Assembly: GCA_017448545.1 (NCBI GenBank)
Contig: JAFSLH010000025.1
Location: forward strand, 1-64,000
Reading direction: 5' to 3'
DNA: 64,000 bases
Source of the DNA: Clostridia bacterium
Lineage (GTDB): Bacteria > Bacillota > Clostridia > Christensenellales > CAG-138
Numbering within the stretch: the first letter of the stretch is position 1; each line of letters begins with the position of its first letter. Both the position numbers and the translations under genes were made by a program. The notes beneath the pieces were generated by a model, which saw only the letters and a program-made list of their open reading frames with translations, searched no databases and was not told where the DNA came from. Below are positions 50,581 through 59,092 of this stretch, piece by piece.

Positions 50581-52080
50581 CTATCTTTTGCTTTCGGAGA
50601 ACACGACCGTGCCGTCCACGGCGTTGATAATGATTGCATCGTGCGACAAGCGACGGTCGATGCGGTTTTCGGGATTGTTCGAGTGGAAACCGTCAAACAG
50701 CACGACCCAGCACGGCACCTCGTAATAATCGGTCGAATCGGGCACGCGCAGCGTCTGCGTGGTCAGCATCATGCGGTAGATCTCCAGGGAAATCTGCCGG
50801 TTCTCGTTTCCCTGATACCGGAGGCTCGGATAGCACACCGACAGCGTATTTTTTACGATTCGCTGCACGTCCTCAAACGGAAGCAGCGCGACGTTCGGGT
50901 TCACCTCCGAAAGCACTGTCTTTTGTCCGCTGTACTCAAAGTATTCGATCCCGTTTTCATCGACAAAGACGCAAAGATATTCGGTCCGAATCGGCTCATT
51001 GGCAAGGTATCCGTCTTCGGCGCTGAATTCCAGAACGCTGCTGATCCGGTACGGAATGTCGAATACTGGGTAATCAAAGCTGCGCTTCAGTTCAAAGCCC
51101 CACCCGCCGGACACGCCGACAGTACTTGTTTCCGAGGCGTCAAACAGCGTCGCGTGTTCCGCCGCCGAAACAGTAAAGCCCTCGATGCCGAGCTTCTCAA
51201 GCCCTTGTCGCAGCATTGCTTCGGCGTCCTCCCTCATCAGGTCGGAATCCTTCCAGTACCGGTTTGTGTCGGTGGTCGGGTCGTCCTTGTCCCCTGTATA
51301 ATCGTGTTCCCAGTAAAGATACCCGATATGCTTGCACCGATTGGACAGAATCACGTAGTTTCGCGTATCCCTCCCGTACGATGTGATCGTGGCGTTTTCG
51401 CCGTTCTCCGTCCGATAGCGTACCGTCTGCCCGATGCGATAACCGGAATAGTCCGTTACAGCCACGGTGTCGAGCGCATCCGGGGCATGTTTGATTTCAT
51501 TCATGTACCATTCCGTTGTCTGCTTGACTTCCTCCGGATCGTAGCCCGTTTCGTCCCCGTCTCCCTGCATGCCGTTCGCCGCCCATTCTTCCCATGCGGC
51601 GACTTGGTCGAGGAACTGCTGCAGCTCGGCTTCCAGTTCCTTCTTCGTTTTTGCTTCGAGCATTTCCCGCGCAACCGGATGCGGCAAGAGCGCGTCGGCA
51701 ATGCGGACGATCTGCTCCTCGGTGAACTGCTTGCCCCGTGTGCGATAGGCGGGATATTGGCGGTCCGCGCGCGTCTCAACGTTGGTGTGGATCGACAGCG
51801 TCACGTAGTCACGAAGCGTGATCCCGTCCTCGTCCCACCGCTCCGGGAAGGTTTGTACCATCGGCGCCGCCGTCGGCTCAGCAACTGTTTCGACGTTCGG
51901 CGCTGCGGTCGGATTTCCGGCAATTTCCATCGTTTCCATGACCGGCTCCGCCGTCGCGTACAGCTTTTGTTCCAACACGTTATCGCCCTTGTTCCCAACA
52001 AACTCCGTCTCCGGCGTCGGCTGGCAGGCGCAGAGAAGGAGAAGGACTGCGATTAGAATGAAAATAAACTGTTTTTTCAT
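50581..52080 (-). CDS. CxPTP-type lipoprotein, DUF6034-like, paralogue 2
   Basis: 499 aa. Signal LLLLCAC, mature start CQPTPETEFVGNKGDN, C-terminus IIINAVDGTVVFSESKR. It contains a Glu/Lys-rich helical stretch (about 150-185) and a late YHTVSVCYPSL-like segment common to the family. The function of the family is unknown. It follows paralogue 3 by 12 bp in the same transcript from the 53.6-kb promoter. Sequence identity among the three is moderate, so they are old duplicates, perhaps with different ligands. Confidence 0.75.
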   Translation of the reverse strand: MKKQFIFILIAVLLLLCACQPTPETEFVGNKGDNVLEQKLYATAEPVMETMEIAGNPTAAPNVETVAEPTAAPMVQTFPERWDEDGITLRDYVTLSIHTNVETRADRQYPAYRTRGKQFTEEQIVRIADALLPHPVAREMLEAKTKKELEAELQQFLDQVAAWEEWAANGMQGDGDETGYDPEEVKQTTEWYMNEIKHAPDALDTVAVTDYSGYRIGQTVRYRTENGENATITSYGRDTRNYVILSNRCKHIGYLYWEHDYTGDKDDPTTDTNRYWKDSDLMREDAEAMLRQGLEKLGIEGFTVSAAEHATLFDASETSTVGVSGGWGFELKRSFDYPVFDIPYRISSVLEFSAEDGYLANEPIRTEYLCVFVDENGIEYFEYSGQKTVLSEVNPNVALLPFEDVQRIVKNTLSVCYPSLRYQGNENRQISLEIYRMMLTTQTLRVPDSTDYYEVPCWVVLFDGFHSNNPENRIDRRLSHDAIIINAVDGTVVFSESKR

Positions 52081-52092
52081 AGCTTTCTTCTC

Positions 52093-53517
52093 TCATCCGA
52101 CCCATGAGTCACGTTTGATAATGCTTCCATCGACAGCGTTGATTGTCAGAAAAGAGTATCGCTCGTCGGATGCGAACGAAGCAAGGTTCTCGTCGACCCG
52201 ATAGCCCAGAAAATCCCACGCAGGAACCAAAAGTCCGCCCTCGCCGTTCTGCTCCCGAATGCTGACCAGACCGAGCCGTACAGACGTGATGCAATACTGC
52301 TCGTCACGATCCATCGGATCTGCGTTGTTATCCACAATTACTACCATTTTTTCGAAGATGTCCAGAATCTTTTCATATGAAAGCAGGGTCGCGGCAGACA
52401 CGGTAACTTCCTGCGCAACGCAAGGGTTGTTGTAAAACAGTCCTGCTACGCCGTCATCATCTACCAACACATAGCAACGCTCATATTCCCAATTGCGCGC
52501 ATAATCATTCGGTTCAACACCGGATTGCTGCGTGAAAGTGGTCTGTGCACCGTTGACCGCCATCGTATACACGAACGCCCAATAAGCGCGGTACGGAACG
52601 GCGTCAAGCCGTACATCGCCCGGATAGACGCGTACACTTTTCGTAAACGCGCATTCAAGGTGTTCCAATCCCATCGTCGCAAGTACGCACTCTGCCTCTG
52701 CGCGGGCATCCGCTTCGGAGATATCCAGTCCGTTCTGCCATTTCGTTCCGTCAATCGGATAGTGTACATCGTCGACGATGTCACGCTGGTAGTACACGCT
52801 GCTGTTCCCGAATTCGCTGCTGCTGAAGATGTCCAGTCTCGACTGCGAATCGTCGGCGTTTACCGTCAAAAATGTCAGATAGCGGTCATTGGTTCTCTTC
52901 TCGCCTCCCGGCGTCCAGACATGCGGCGTCTCCCATTCATAGGTCGGCGCAAAGGTCTCTGGTTTTTCCGGTGCATTCGCCGCTTGTGCCATCAGTTTCT
53001 GAAGGTATCGTTCAAAGTTCTCTTTTGTTTCGAAGTTTTCACCGTATACTAGATTTCCGTACTCGTTCCAATGCTCCAATGCATCCTTGTACGTCAAGAC
53101 TTCCTTTTCATACGACGCACGCGTGCGGTTATTCTCGCCCCACGGATCGACGCACTGCGGGTTCTCGCCCAAAAGAGCGGTCACGAAACGGTGCGCATCT
53201 TCATCGGAGAACAGGACGGGCGCAATCCGAACAATCGGGAGCTCCGTATCCGGCAGAACGATCGGCGCGTCGACCTCAGTCTTCAGATGCCCGCCGCCGC
53301 TTACGAGCGACGCTGTATAATGCGTCGGCGCACCGAGTCTCTCGTACCAGTCGACAGTCAGTTTTTCAGGGTCGGCTGTTTCATAGGTCGCTTCCTCTTC
53401 GGCTTTGCCGATCATGATATCCTGATCTTTTCCGACCACAATCTCCGTCTCCGGCGTTGGCTGACAGCCAAAAAGCAGAAGGACTGCAAAGAATAGGATA
53501 AAAATGCGTTTCTTCAT
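52093..53517 (-). CDS. CxPTP-type lipoprotein, DUF6034-like, paralogue 3
   Basis: 474 aa. Signal LLLFGC, mature start CQPTPETEIVVGKDQD, C-terminus FLTINAVDGSIIKRDSWVG. It has the same overall plan as paralogues 1 and 2. The start at MKKRIFILFF is chosen because AAGGAG lies 7 bp upstream; a longer reading would cross the promoter. It is the first gene after the regulon promoter at 53549-53602. Confidence 0.77.
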   Translation of the reverse strand: MKKRIFILFFAVLLLFGCQPTPETEIVVGKDQDIMIGKAEEEATYETADPEKLTVDWYERLGAPTHYTASLVSGGGHLKTEVDAPIVLPDTELPIVRIAPVLFSDEDAHRFVTALLGENPQCVDPWGENNRTRASYEKEVLTYKDALEHWNEYGNLVYGENFETKENFERYLQKLMAQAANAPEKPETFAPTYEWETPHVWTPGGEKRTNDRYLTFLTVNADDSQSRLDIFSSSEFGNSSVYYQRDIVDDVHYPIDGTKWQNGLDISEADARAEAECVLATMGLEHLECAFTKSVRVYPGDVRLDAVPYRAYWAFVYTMAVNGAQTTFTQQSGVEPNDYARNWEYERCYVLVDDDGVAGLFYNNPCVAQEVTVSAATLLSYEKILDIFEKMVVIVDNNADPMDRDEQYCITSVRLGLVSIREQNGEGGLLVPAWDFLGYRVDENLASFASDERYSFLTINAVDGSIIKRDSWVG

Positions 53518-53548
53518 GGAATCACTCCTTTTCTCGGTTTCTGCTTTC

Positions 53549-53602
53549 AGCATACCGAAGGGCCGCGGGAAAGACATCATCAAAGTGTAATGAAACTGTA
53601 AT
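53549..53602 (-). promoter_or_regulatory. Regulon promoter of the CxPTP lipoprotein pair
   Basis: Minus strand: ATTACA (53597-53602), 5 bp, ATTACA (53586-53591), 31 bp, TATGCT (53549-53554), preceded by GG. Spacing is identical to the other two copies. Confidence 0.8.
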
Positions 53603-53640
53603 GAAAATGCGTTATGGGGGTTGCGTCCCCGAAAAGCGCA

Positions 53641-53735
53641 AGGATCCTTCGACTCGCTGCGCTCGCTCAGGATGACAGCCATTTGGGTTCAACGCTGCCC
53701 GTCATTCCGAGCGAGGAACGAGTCGAGGAATCTTT
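53641..53735. repeat. GTCATTC/GGATGAC inverted repeat element
   Basis: Arms 53642-53676 (GGATCCTTCGACTCGCTGCG...) and 53701-53732 (GTCATTCCGAGCGAGGAACG...) are inverted copies separated by 24 bp. This arrangement resembles dispersed repeats seen in many bacterial genomes. It sits downstream of the histidine kinase gene and may double as its terminator. Confidence 0.75.
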
Positions 53736-53768
53736 TCCGGTGCAAAAGGCGAGGATCGTGTCGCCCAC

Positions 53769-55151
53769 TTACGGCAGCGTCACCGACACCGTCGTGCCTT
53801 TGTCCGGTTCGCTGTCCACGGCTACGCTTGCGCCGTGGGCGTCGGCGATCCTTTTGACCAGCGCGAGGCCGAGGCCGCTGCCGCCCTGGCGCTTGCTGCG
53901 GGATTTGTCCACGCGGAAAAACGGCTCGAAGATGCGGCTTTGCGCCTCCTTCGGAATGCCGCGCCCGTGATCGGAGACCGAAAACGTCCTGCCGGTGACC
54001 GAAAGCACGATCGGCTTTTCGGGCGCGTCCGCGTCGTAGGCGTTCGCCGCGTTGACGATCAGATTGGAAAGCAGCGAGCGCCAAAGATCGGCGTTCAACA
54101 CCAACGTTTGCGGTTCGCACTGAACGGAAAGTGTCGCGCCGCGCTCGTTCAGCTTCGGCTCCACGCCCTCCCTGATCTCGTCCAGCAGTTCCGGGAGCTC
54201 GACCGGCCTTTTTTCGATGTCGTCCTCCGAGGTCGTCAGCTTCAAAAGGTTCTGCGTCAGCCGTTCAAGCCACGCGGTCTGCGATTCGATATGCGCAAGC
54301 GACGCGTCGCGCTCGTCTTCGCTGAGGTTCGCGCGGCGCAGAAGCCCCGCATGGAGCAAAAGCCCCGTCATCGGCGTTTTGAACTCGTGCGTGACGCCGC
54401 CGATGAACAGGCGCTGGCGCTCGTTGCGCTCCTCGAGCTCGGTGATTTTCGTTTCGACGGCGGCCGCCATGCGGTTGAAGTCCTCGCCTAAGCGCCCGAC
54501 CTCGTCCTTTGTGCGGATCGCGACGCGTTTTTGGTACGCGCCGTCGGCGATCTCCTTTGCCGCGTCGGACAGCAGCGTGATCGGTTTAGTGCTGTGCCGA
54601 ACGAGCAGCGCCACCGCTGCTGCGCCGATCACGATCGCGCCGAAGCTGACCGCCGCAAAGATCCACGCCATGCGTCGGATGCCCGTGTGCACGTCGGTCA
54701 CATCCTCGACCACATAGACGCTGTAGGTTCTGCCGCTCACCCGCGCGGCGCTTCCCGCGATCAACAGGTTCCGGCCCTGCACGGTCACGGCGACCGGCGT
54801 ATTGTCGCTGTATGCGCTGTCGTCGATTGGTACATACGCCGACGGATCGACGCTGACGCCGGAAACAATCACTTCGCCGTCGCGCATCAGCACGGAATAC
54901 CGGTCGGCAAACCGCGAGAAGCAGAGCTTGATCAGGGAGTAATGCACCGCATCGGAATCGCTGCTTGCCGCATAGTAGTTCGCCATCTCGGAAAACGACG
55001 TGGAAAGGTTCTGCTGCTTGCGCTGCGTCTGCTCGACCGCCAGAGACAGCGTCGTATTCCGCACATACAGCAGCAGCGACAGCGATACGCCGAGAATGGT
55101 CGCGGCAAGAACGATCGAAACCAGCAGGGTAATTCGCTTGCTCAGCTTCAT
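53769..55151 (-). CDS. Sensor histidine kinase of the export regulon
   Basis: 460 aa. Two transmembrane helices (about 7-29 and 160-184) enclose an extracytoplasmic sensor of about 130 residues. HAMP domain (about 185-237), phospho-acceptor His255 in GGVTHEFKTP, then HATPase with N-box NLIVNAANAYDAD, DHGRGIP and GSGLGLALV. The ligand is unknown; the lipoproteins it probably controls could also feed its sensor. The gene starts 1 bp after the response-regulator stop codon, with GGAGGAG inside that gene's end. Confidence 0.93.
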   Translation of the reverse strand: MKLSKRITLLVSIVLAATILGVSLSLLLYVRNTTLSLAVEQTQRKQQNLSTSFSEMANYYAASSDSDAVHYSLIKLCFSRFADRYSVLMRDGEVIVSGVSVDPSAYVPIDDSAYSDNTPVAVTVQGRNLLIAGSAARVSGRTYSVYVVEDVTDVHTGIRRMAWIFAAVSFGAIVIGAAAVALLVRHSTKPITLLSDAAKEIADGAYQKRVAIRTKDEVGRLGEDFNRMAAAVETKITELEERNERQRLFIGGVTHEFKTPMTGLLLHAGLLRRANLSEDERDASLAHIESQTAWLERLTQNLLKLTTSEDDIEKRPVELPELLDEIREGVEPKLNERGATLSVQCEPQTLVLNADLWRSLLSNLIVNAANAYDADAPEKPIVLSVTGRTFSVSDHGRGIPKEAQSRIFEPFFRVDKSRSKRQGGSGLGLALVKRIADAHGASVAVDSEPDKGTTVSVTLP

Positions 55152-55152
55152 A

Positions 55153-55815
55153 TTATCGCTCCTCCAGTCGATAGCCGAGCTTGGGGATCGTGCGGATCGT
55201 ATCCTCGAGCCCGAGCTTTTTGCGCAGCGCGGAAATCTTGACGTCGACCATGCGTGTCTCTCCGAGGTAGTCGAAGCCCCAGACCTCGGAAAGCAGCCGT
55301 TCGCGCGAAACGGTCATGTTCTTATGCCGCAGCAGCGCCACCAGCACATCGAATTCCAGCGGCTGCAGCTCGATCGGCTCGCCGCCCTTCGTGACCGTGT
55401 GCGTTTCGGTGTTGACGACGATATCCTTGACGCGATAGACGGCGTTCCACTTGCCGACGCGCTTCAGGACCTTTTCGATGCGCACCATGAGCGTCAGCGG
55501 GTCGAACGGCTTTACGATATAGTCTTCCGCGCCGTCCCGAAGCCCTTTGATCTCGGAGGCGGAGTCGGTCTTTGCGGTCATGTAGATGACAGGGATGCCG
55601 TACTGCTCCATAAGCCCGAACAGCTCGAACCCGTCCATGCCGGGCAGCATGATATCCAAAAGCGCAAGGTCGTACGCGTGATCGCATTCGAGCGCATCCG
55701 CGGCTTTCTTTCCGTCGTCGAACGCGACGGCGTCATAATCCGCAAACTGCAGATTCAAAAGCACCGCGTCGCGGATCGCCGCGTCGTCCTCTACCACAAG
55801 AATCCTGTTTTTCAT
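55153..55815 (-). CDS. OmpR/PhoB-type response regulator
   Basis: 220 aa. Receiver domain with DD pair at 10-11, phosphorylated Asp54 (ALLDIMLPG), Lys in IVKPFDP; winged-helix DNA-binding domain (about 125-218) ending TIPKLGYRLEE. This class binds pairs of direct repeats with an 11-bp period. The gene's own promoter and two others in the region carry exactly such ATTACA repeats. AAGGAG lies 6 bp before the ATG. Confidence 0.95.
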   Translation of the reverse strand: MKNRILVVEDDAAIRDAVLLNLQFADYDAVAFDDGKKAADALECDHAYDLALLDIMLPGMDGFELFGLMEQYGIPVIYMTAKTDSASEIKGLRDGAEDYIVKPFDPLTLMVRIEKVLKRVGKWNAVYRVKDIVVNTETHTVTKGGEPIELQPLEFDVLVALLRHKNMTVSRERLLSEVWGFDYLGETRMVDVKISALRKKLGLEDTIRTIPKLGYRLEER

Positions 55816-55842
55816 CGCATTCTCCTTCGATTCGTTGTCTAA

Positions 55843-55896
55843 AGTGTACCATATTTCGCACACTTCCGGCATACGGGGATGTAATCAAAATGTAAT
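55843..55896 (-). promoter_or_regulatory. Regulon promoter of the two-component system
   Basis: Minus strand: ATTACA (55891-55896), 5 bp, ATTACA (55880-55885), 31 bp, TACACT (55843-55848), preceded by GG. It implies autoregulation. Confidence 0.8.
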
Positions 55897-56024
55897 TTCT
55901 GTGAAAACAAAAGAGCAGAAAACGGATATGCATGTTATCATCCGTTTTATTGGACAGGTAATCGTGTATGATTAGCGTAACAGTAGTGGAAGTATCCTTT
56001 TCGGCAGGTAAGGAGGTGTGGACA

Positions 56025-56930
56025 ATGCAGGCAATCAAGATTCGACAAGCTGACGAAACGCTGCGGCGGTATCAGAACGCAGAGTTTATTCCCGCGTTCC
56101 TTATGATCCCCGAAGTACTGCTGAATCGCACCAATCAGGAAATGATTACGCTCAAGCGTACGCCGCGAGCGCTGTTTTCCGATCCAGAAACCATTGCACG
56201 CGTGGAAAGCGACAATTATCTGCAGGCCGTGATGGATGTATATGCATACCTCGCGTGGCCGTATATGGGCATTCACGGAAAGATGGAAGATTACTCCGGC
56301 TACGATCCCTTTTGGCGTGTGGCGCACTGCGCGCCGATCTGGATCGATGCGATGGAAGAACTGCAAATCCTGCCGAAGGTCGGGGAGTTCTATCGGCAGA
56401 CAATGCAGAATCCCGATCAGCATTTCGGCTTCGTGCCGGAGACGGAGATCATTGCAATCATGGAAACCGTCGTGCCGTACGCCATGGAAAAGCACGGCTT
56501 CCGTGAGATGTATCAGTATATCAGAAAGCATCGCTGTCACGAGGACTTCGGCTCGCGCAGGAGTTTTGATAAGACCAATTTCTATGTTCGCTGGTATCAC
56601 TCGGACACGAAGCACCCGACAAAGATTTCTACGGATGTACTGCGAATCAAAAACTATACGAAGCCGGATTTCTGTGTCAACCCCGACGGTGAGCTGGAGG
56701 AATCCGTTTGGGATCGCGTCGAGGCAAAGGCGTTTTGGGACACCTTATCCGAAACCGATCAGAAGATCCTCTGGTTGCGTTGGAACGATATGAAAATGGA
56801 GGATGTCGCCAAAGCCGTCGGGCTCTCCACGCACAGCGCCGTTTCAAAGCGGATACAGAGCATTGGACGGCGGTATGAGGAGTTTACCGGGGAGAGGTTG
56901 GGGCTTAAATACAAAGAAAAGGAAGGTTGA
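56025..56930 (+). CDS. Unknown protein with C-terminal sigma-region-4-like helix-turn-helix
   Basis: 301 aa. The first 230 residues are unfamiliar (aromatic-rich, WPYMGIHGKMEDYSGYDPFW). The last 65 resemble sigma-70 region 4: LSETDQKILWLRWNDMKMED, then VAKAVGLSTHSAVSKRIQSI. It has no region 2, so is not a complete sigma factor. It may be a transcription activator carried by mobile DNA. AAGGAGG lies before the ATG. It is transcribed away from the two-component system. Composition is intermediate between core and island. Confidence 0.55.
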   Translation: MQAIKIRQADETLRRYQNAEFIPAFLMIPEVLLNRTNQEMITLKRTPRALFSDPETIARVESDNYLQAVMDVYAYLAWPYMGIHGKMEDYSGYDPFWRVAHCAPIWIDAMEELQILPKVGEFYRQTMQNPDQHFGFVPETEIIAIMETVVPYAMEKHGFREMYQYIRKHRCHEDFGSRRSFDKTNFYVRWYHSDTKHPTKISTDVLRIKNYTKPDFCVNPDGELEESVWDRVEAKAFWDTLSETDQKILWLRWNDMKMEDVAKAVGLSTHSAVSKRIQSIGRRYEEFTGERLGLKYKEKEG

Positions 56931-56952
56931 ACAGCCTTCCTTTTCAACGCTC

Positions 56953-57216
56953 TTAAAACATTGCTCGAAGATTAGTATCTCCACACATTACATTTCGCCA
57001 TGCGGCTTGTCCCGATAGTTCTGCAACGAATACTCTATCATCGACATCGGTGCAAGCAATCAACATATTTGCAACTTCTAAACATGTTTTGTTTGTGTTG
57101 ATCGCCCACGCGGATTCGGATAGACGCGCCCATTTGGGGAAGCTTCTGATTGTGTTATGTAACGCATCATAGCTTTTGTTGACACCGCAAAGGTCATACG
57201 AAATCACCATCGTCAT
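56953..57216 (-). CDS. SinR/Cas2-fold small protein
   Basis: 87 aa. MVISYDLCGVNKSYDALHNTI, then a WARLSESAWAI strand and DRVFVAELSGQAAW follow the compact ferredoxin-like fold of Cas2/VapD/'SinR family' proteins: YDL at the first strand, a Trp-rich second strand and DDRVFVAEL at the fourth. No CRISPR array or cas1 is present. Relatives include toxin nucleases (VapD). It is the second gene of a two-gene unit, 12 bp after a YjzC-like gene. Confidence 0.6.
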   Translation of the reverse strand: MTMVISYDLCGVNKSYDALHNTIRSFPKWARLSESAWAINTNKTCLEVANMLIACTDVDDRVFVAELSGQAAWRNVMCGDTNLRAMF

Positions 57217-57228
57217 GTGCAGGAGACC

Positions 57229-57396
57229 TCATTTTTTCATAGCATGCTTAGTGGTATCGACCAAGGTAAATGTGGTCACACCGGATGATGTCGGCGGAAC
57301 TCTCTTGCCTTCGACAAGAGTAATCTCCGTCTTACTACCAAAAGGACGATACTGTCCTGACACAGGGGCTTTTTGCCCAGTCTTGATTTTTGTCAC
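57229..57396 (-). CDS. YjzC-like small protein
   Basis: 55 aa starting with GTG (AAAGGA 8 bp upstream). KTGQKAPVSGQYRPFGSKTE, a central VPPT segment and TFTLVDTTKH follow the pattern of YjzC family proteins, of unknown function. It is too short for most gene finders. It precedes the SinR/Cas2-fold gene, an arrangement reminiscent of small two-gene toxin-antitoxin units, but that role is inference. Confidence 0.65.
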   Translation of the reverse strand: MTKIKTGQKAPVSGQYRPFGSKTEITLVEGKRVPPTSSGVTTFTLVDTTKHAMKK

Positions 57397-57471
57397 AGCA
57401 AAAATCCTTTCTGTATTTTATTGAAAACAACTTGGAGTCCTGTTTTTTACTTTCCGTCGGCAAAGTTTGAA

Positions 57472-57500
57472 TTGCAAATTGGTGATCAACGTGGTAAAAT
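57472..57500 (+). promoter_or_regulatory. Promoter of candidate small RNA
   Basis: TTGCAA (57472-57477), 17 bp, TAAAAT (57495-57500), facing rightward into a short noncoding segment closed by a terminator. Confidence 0.55.
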
Positions 57501-57506
57501 GAATTG

Positions 57507-57578
57507 TCATGTCATGTGCCCGCGTGAGTTTGCACAATGCCGGCACAGGGAGGCGCTTCACCAAAGCGCCTTTTTCCA
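57507..57578 (+). ncRNA. Candidate 70-nt small RNA with terminator
   Basis: Downstream of the promoter, no ORF with a ribosome site is seen. The segment contains a GTGCC...GGCAC stem (about 57516-57548) and ends with AGGCGCTT-CACCA-AAGCGCCT (57551-57571) followed by TTTT. Promoter, structured body and terminator within 110 bp make a small RNA likely. It is divergent from the YjzC/SinR-like unit. Confidence 0.45.
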
Positions 57579-57706
57579 TACCGTTTTCTAAAACCATTAT
57601 AGCTGCATTTTGCGTTCGTGTCAACGCGTTTTTAACATTAAGCATGATATATGAGAGTGAAATTATCGTAAAATAAACTTATTGATGTTATTAATTTATT
57701 TTAGTC

Positions 57707-57735
57707 TTGACAGACGCTACTCTGCATGGTATTAT
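57707..57735 (+). promoter_or_regulatory. Promoter of the AAA15-type ATPase gene
   Basis: TTGACA (57707-57712), 17 bp, TATTAT (57730-57735), about 22 bp before the ATG. Confidence 0.75.
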
Positions 57736-57756
57736 CCGGTAAAAGGAGAGATGACC

Positions 57757-59085
57757 ATGTTTACTAAAATTTCATTAAAAAATTTCCGCTCTTTTGATAG
57801 TATCGTTTTTGATCTATCAGAAAACAAGAGCGCGAAAACAATGGCTTTGATATATGGTGAAAACGGTTCGGGAAAAACAAACCTTCTTCTTGCATTTAGT
57901 TTTTTAAATGAGCTGCTGCAAACGATGAATATACGCGATAGATATGAAGCTCTGCTTAGCAGATCTATCGATTTCAATAATGACGAGCTAAACAAACTAT
58001 GGAAAGAGCAAATTCTCTCTGATATGAGAGATATTAAGGCTATTATTCAAGAGTATCATATGGTTGACTCAGACGAACCAATGGTTGCTGAATATGAGTT
58101 TATTATCCATGGTAATATTGGCTTATACCATGTCGAAATAGACAAACAAGAAATAATCAATGAACGTTTGGAATATAAATTGAATCAAAGACGAGGAGTA
58201 TATTTTGATTGTCGCAAAGGATCCTTGAATATCAATCGAGGGATCATTAAAGATCCTGATTTTCTACAGGATGTTAAGTCTGCTGCAAAACGTTTCTGGG
58301 GAAAACACACCTTGCTTTCTATTTTGATGCATGAGTCTTATGATAAATCCGTATCTTATGGTCAAGAGAACATTGCCGAAAACTTGACATTAGTACTAAA
58401 TGAAATGTATTCAATTTCAAGTAATAAGGGAAGAGAAAAATTATTTTGGGATGTTTCTTTTGCACCGATTAGTATCTTGGATTCACCAATATCAGGGAGG
58501 ATACGGAATGAGCAGCAAGAGCAATTAACTCTTGCAGAAGAAGTATTATCTCGCTTTTTCGCTTCGATTAACTCAAACATTAAGCGAGTTAAATATCTAA
58601 CTAATCTTACGGATAAATATGTTGAATATAAATTGTACATGGAAAAAATGATATCAGGAACATATCGGTTAATTGATTTTGACAAGGAATCAAACGGGAA
58701 TCATCAGTTAGTTTATTTACTGTGTCAACTATTGATTGCGTGTATCGGATATACTGTTGTTTTAGATGAACCGGATGCATCAATCCATGATGTTCTGTTT
58801 AAGAAAATAATACAGGAAATACAAAGCGAGATTACTGGTCAACTGATATTAACGACGCACAATACAATGCTAATGGAATCAAATATAGGAAGGAATTCCA
58901 TTTATATTCTTTCAGAAACAGAAGATGGTCATAGCAAGATACAGTGTATTTCCGATTATGATAAACGAACATATTTAGGGAATAATATTAGAAATAAGTA
59001 TCTAAACAATGAGTATCGAGGAATCCCGATTGTTCAGGAAATTAGATTTGGTGAATTGGTTCATAAACTTATAGAATTATTATAG
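57757..59085 (+). CDS. AAA15/RecF-like ATPase, possible phage-defence protein
   Basis: 442 aa. SMC/RecF-type nucleotide-binding fold: Walker A GENGSGKTN (34-42), a helical middle section, then Walker B region VVLDEPDASIHD near 335 and the His switch TTHNTMLME. There is no TOPRIM domain, so it is not a full OLD nuclease. Stand-alone members of this class (AAA15/AAA21) occur in abortive-infection systems. It is A+T-rich relative to flanks, flanked by its own promoter and terminator, and sits beside mobile-element genes. The ATG at 57757 is chosen since AAGGAGAG is 8 bp away; another ATG 6 bp earlier is too close. Confidence 0.8.
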   Translation: MFTKISLKNFRSFDSIVFDLSENKSAKTMALIYGENGSGKTNLLLAFSFLNELLQTMNIRDRYEALLSRSIDFNNDELNKLWKEQILSDMRDIKAIIQEYHMVDSDEPMVAEYEFIIHGNIGLYHVEIDKQEIINERLEYKLNQRRGVYFDCRKGSLNINRGIIKDPDFLQDVKSAAKRFWGKHTLLSILMHESYDKSVSYGQENIAENLTLVLNEMYSISSNKGREKLFWDVSFAPISILDSPISGRIRNEQQEQLTLAEEVLSRFFASINSNIKRVKYLTNLTDKYVEYKLYMEKMISGTYRLIDFDKESNGNHQLVYLLCQLLIACIGYTVVLDEPDASIHDVLFKKIIQEIQSEITGQLILTTHNTMLMESNIGRNSIYILSETEDGHSKIQCISDYDKRTYLGNNIRNKYLNNEYRGIPIVQEIRFGELVHKLIELL

Positions 59086-59092
59086 GCATCAA

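Noticed and set aside
56953-57216. Cas2 of a CRISPR system
   Set aside because: The fold resembles Cas2/VapD but there is no cas1, no other cas gene and no array in the window.
57418-57645. 75-codon minus-strand ORF in the A+T-rich gap
   Set aside because: It crosses the candidate small RNA's terminator, has no ribosome site and looks random.
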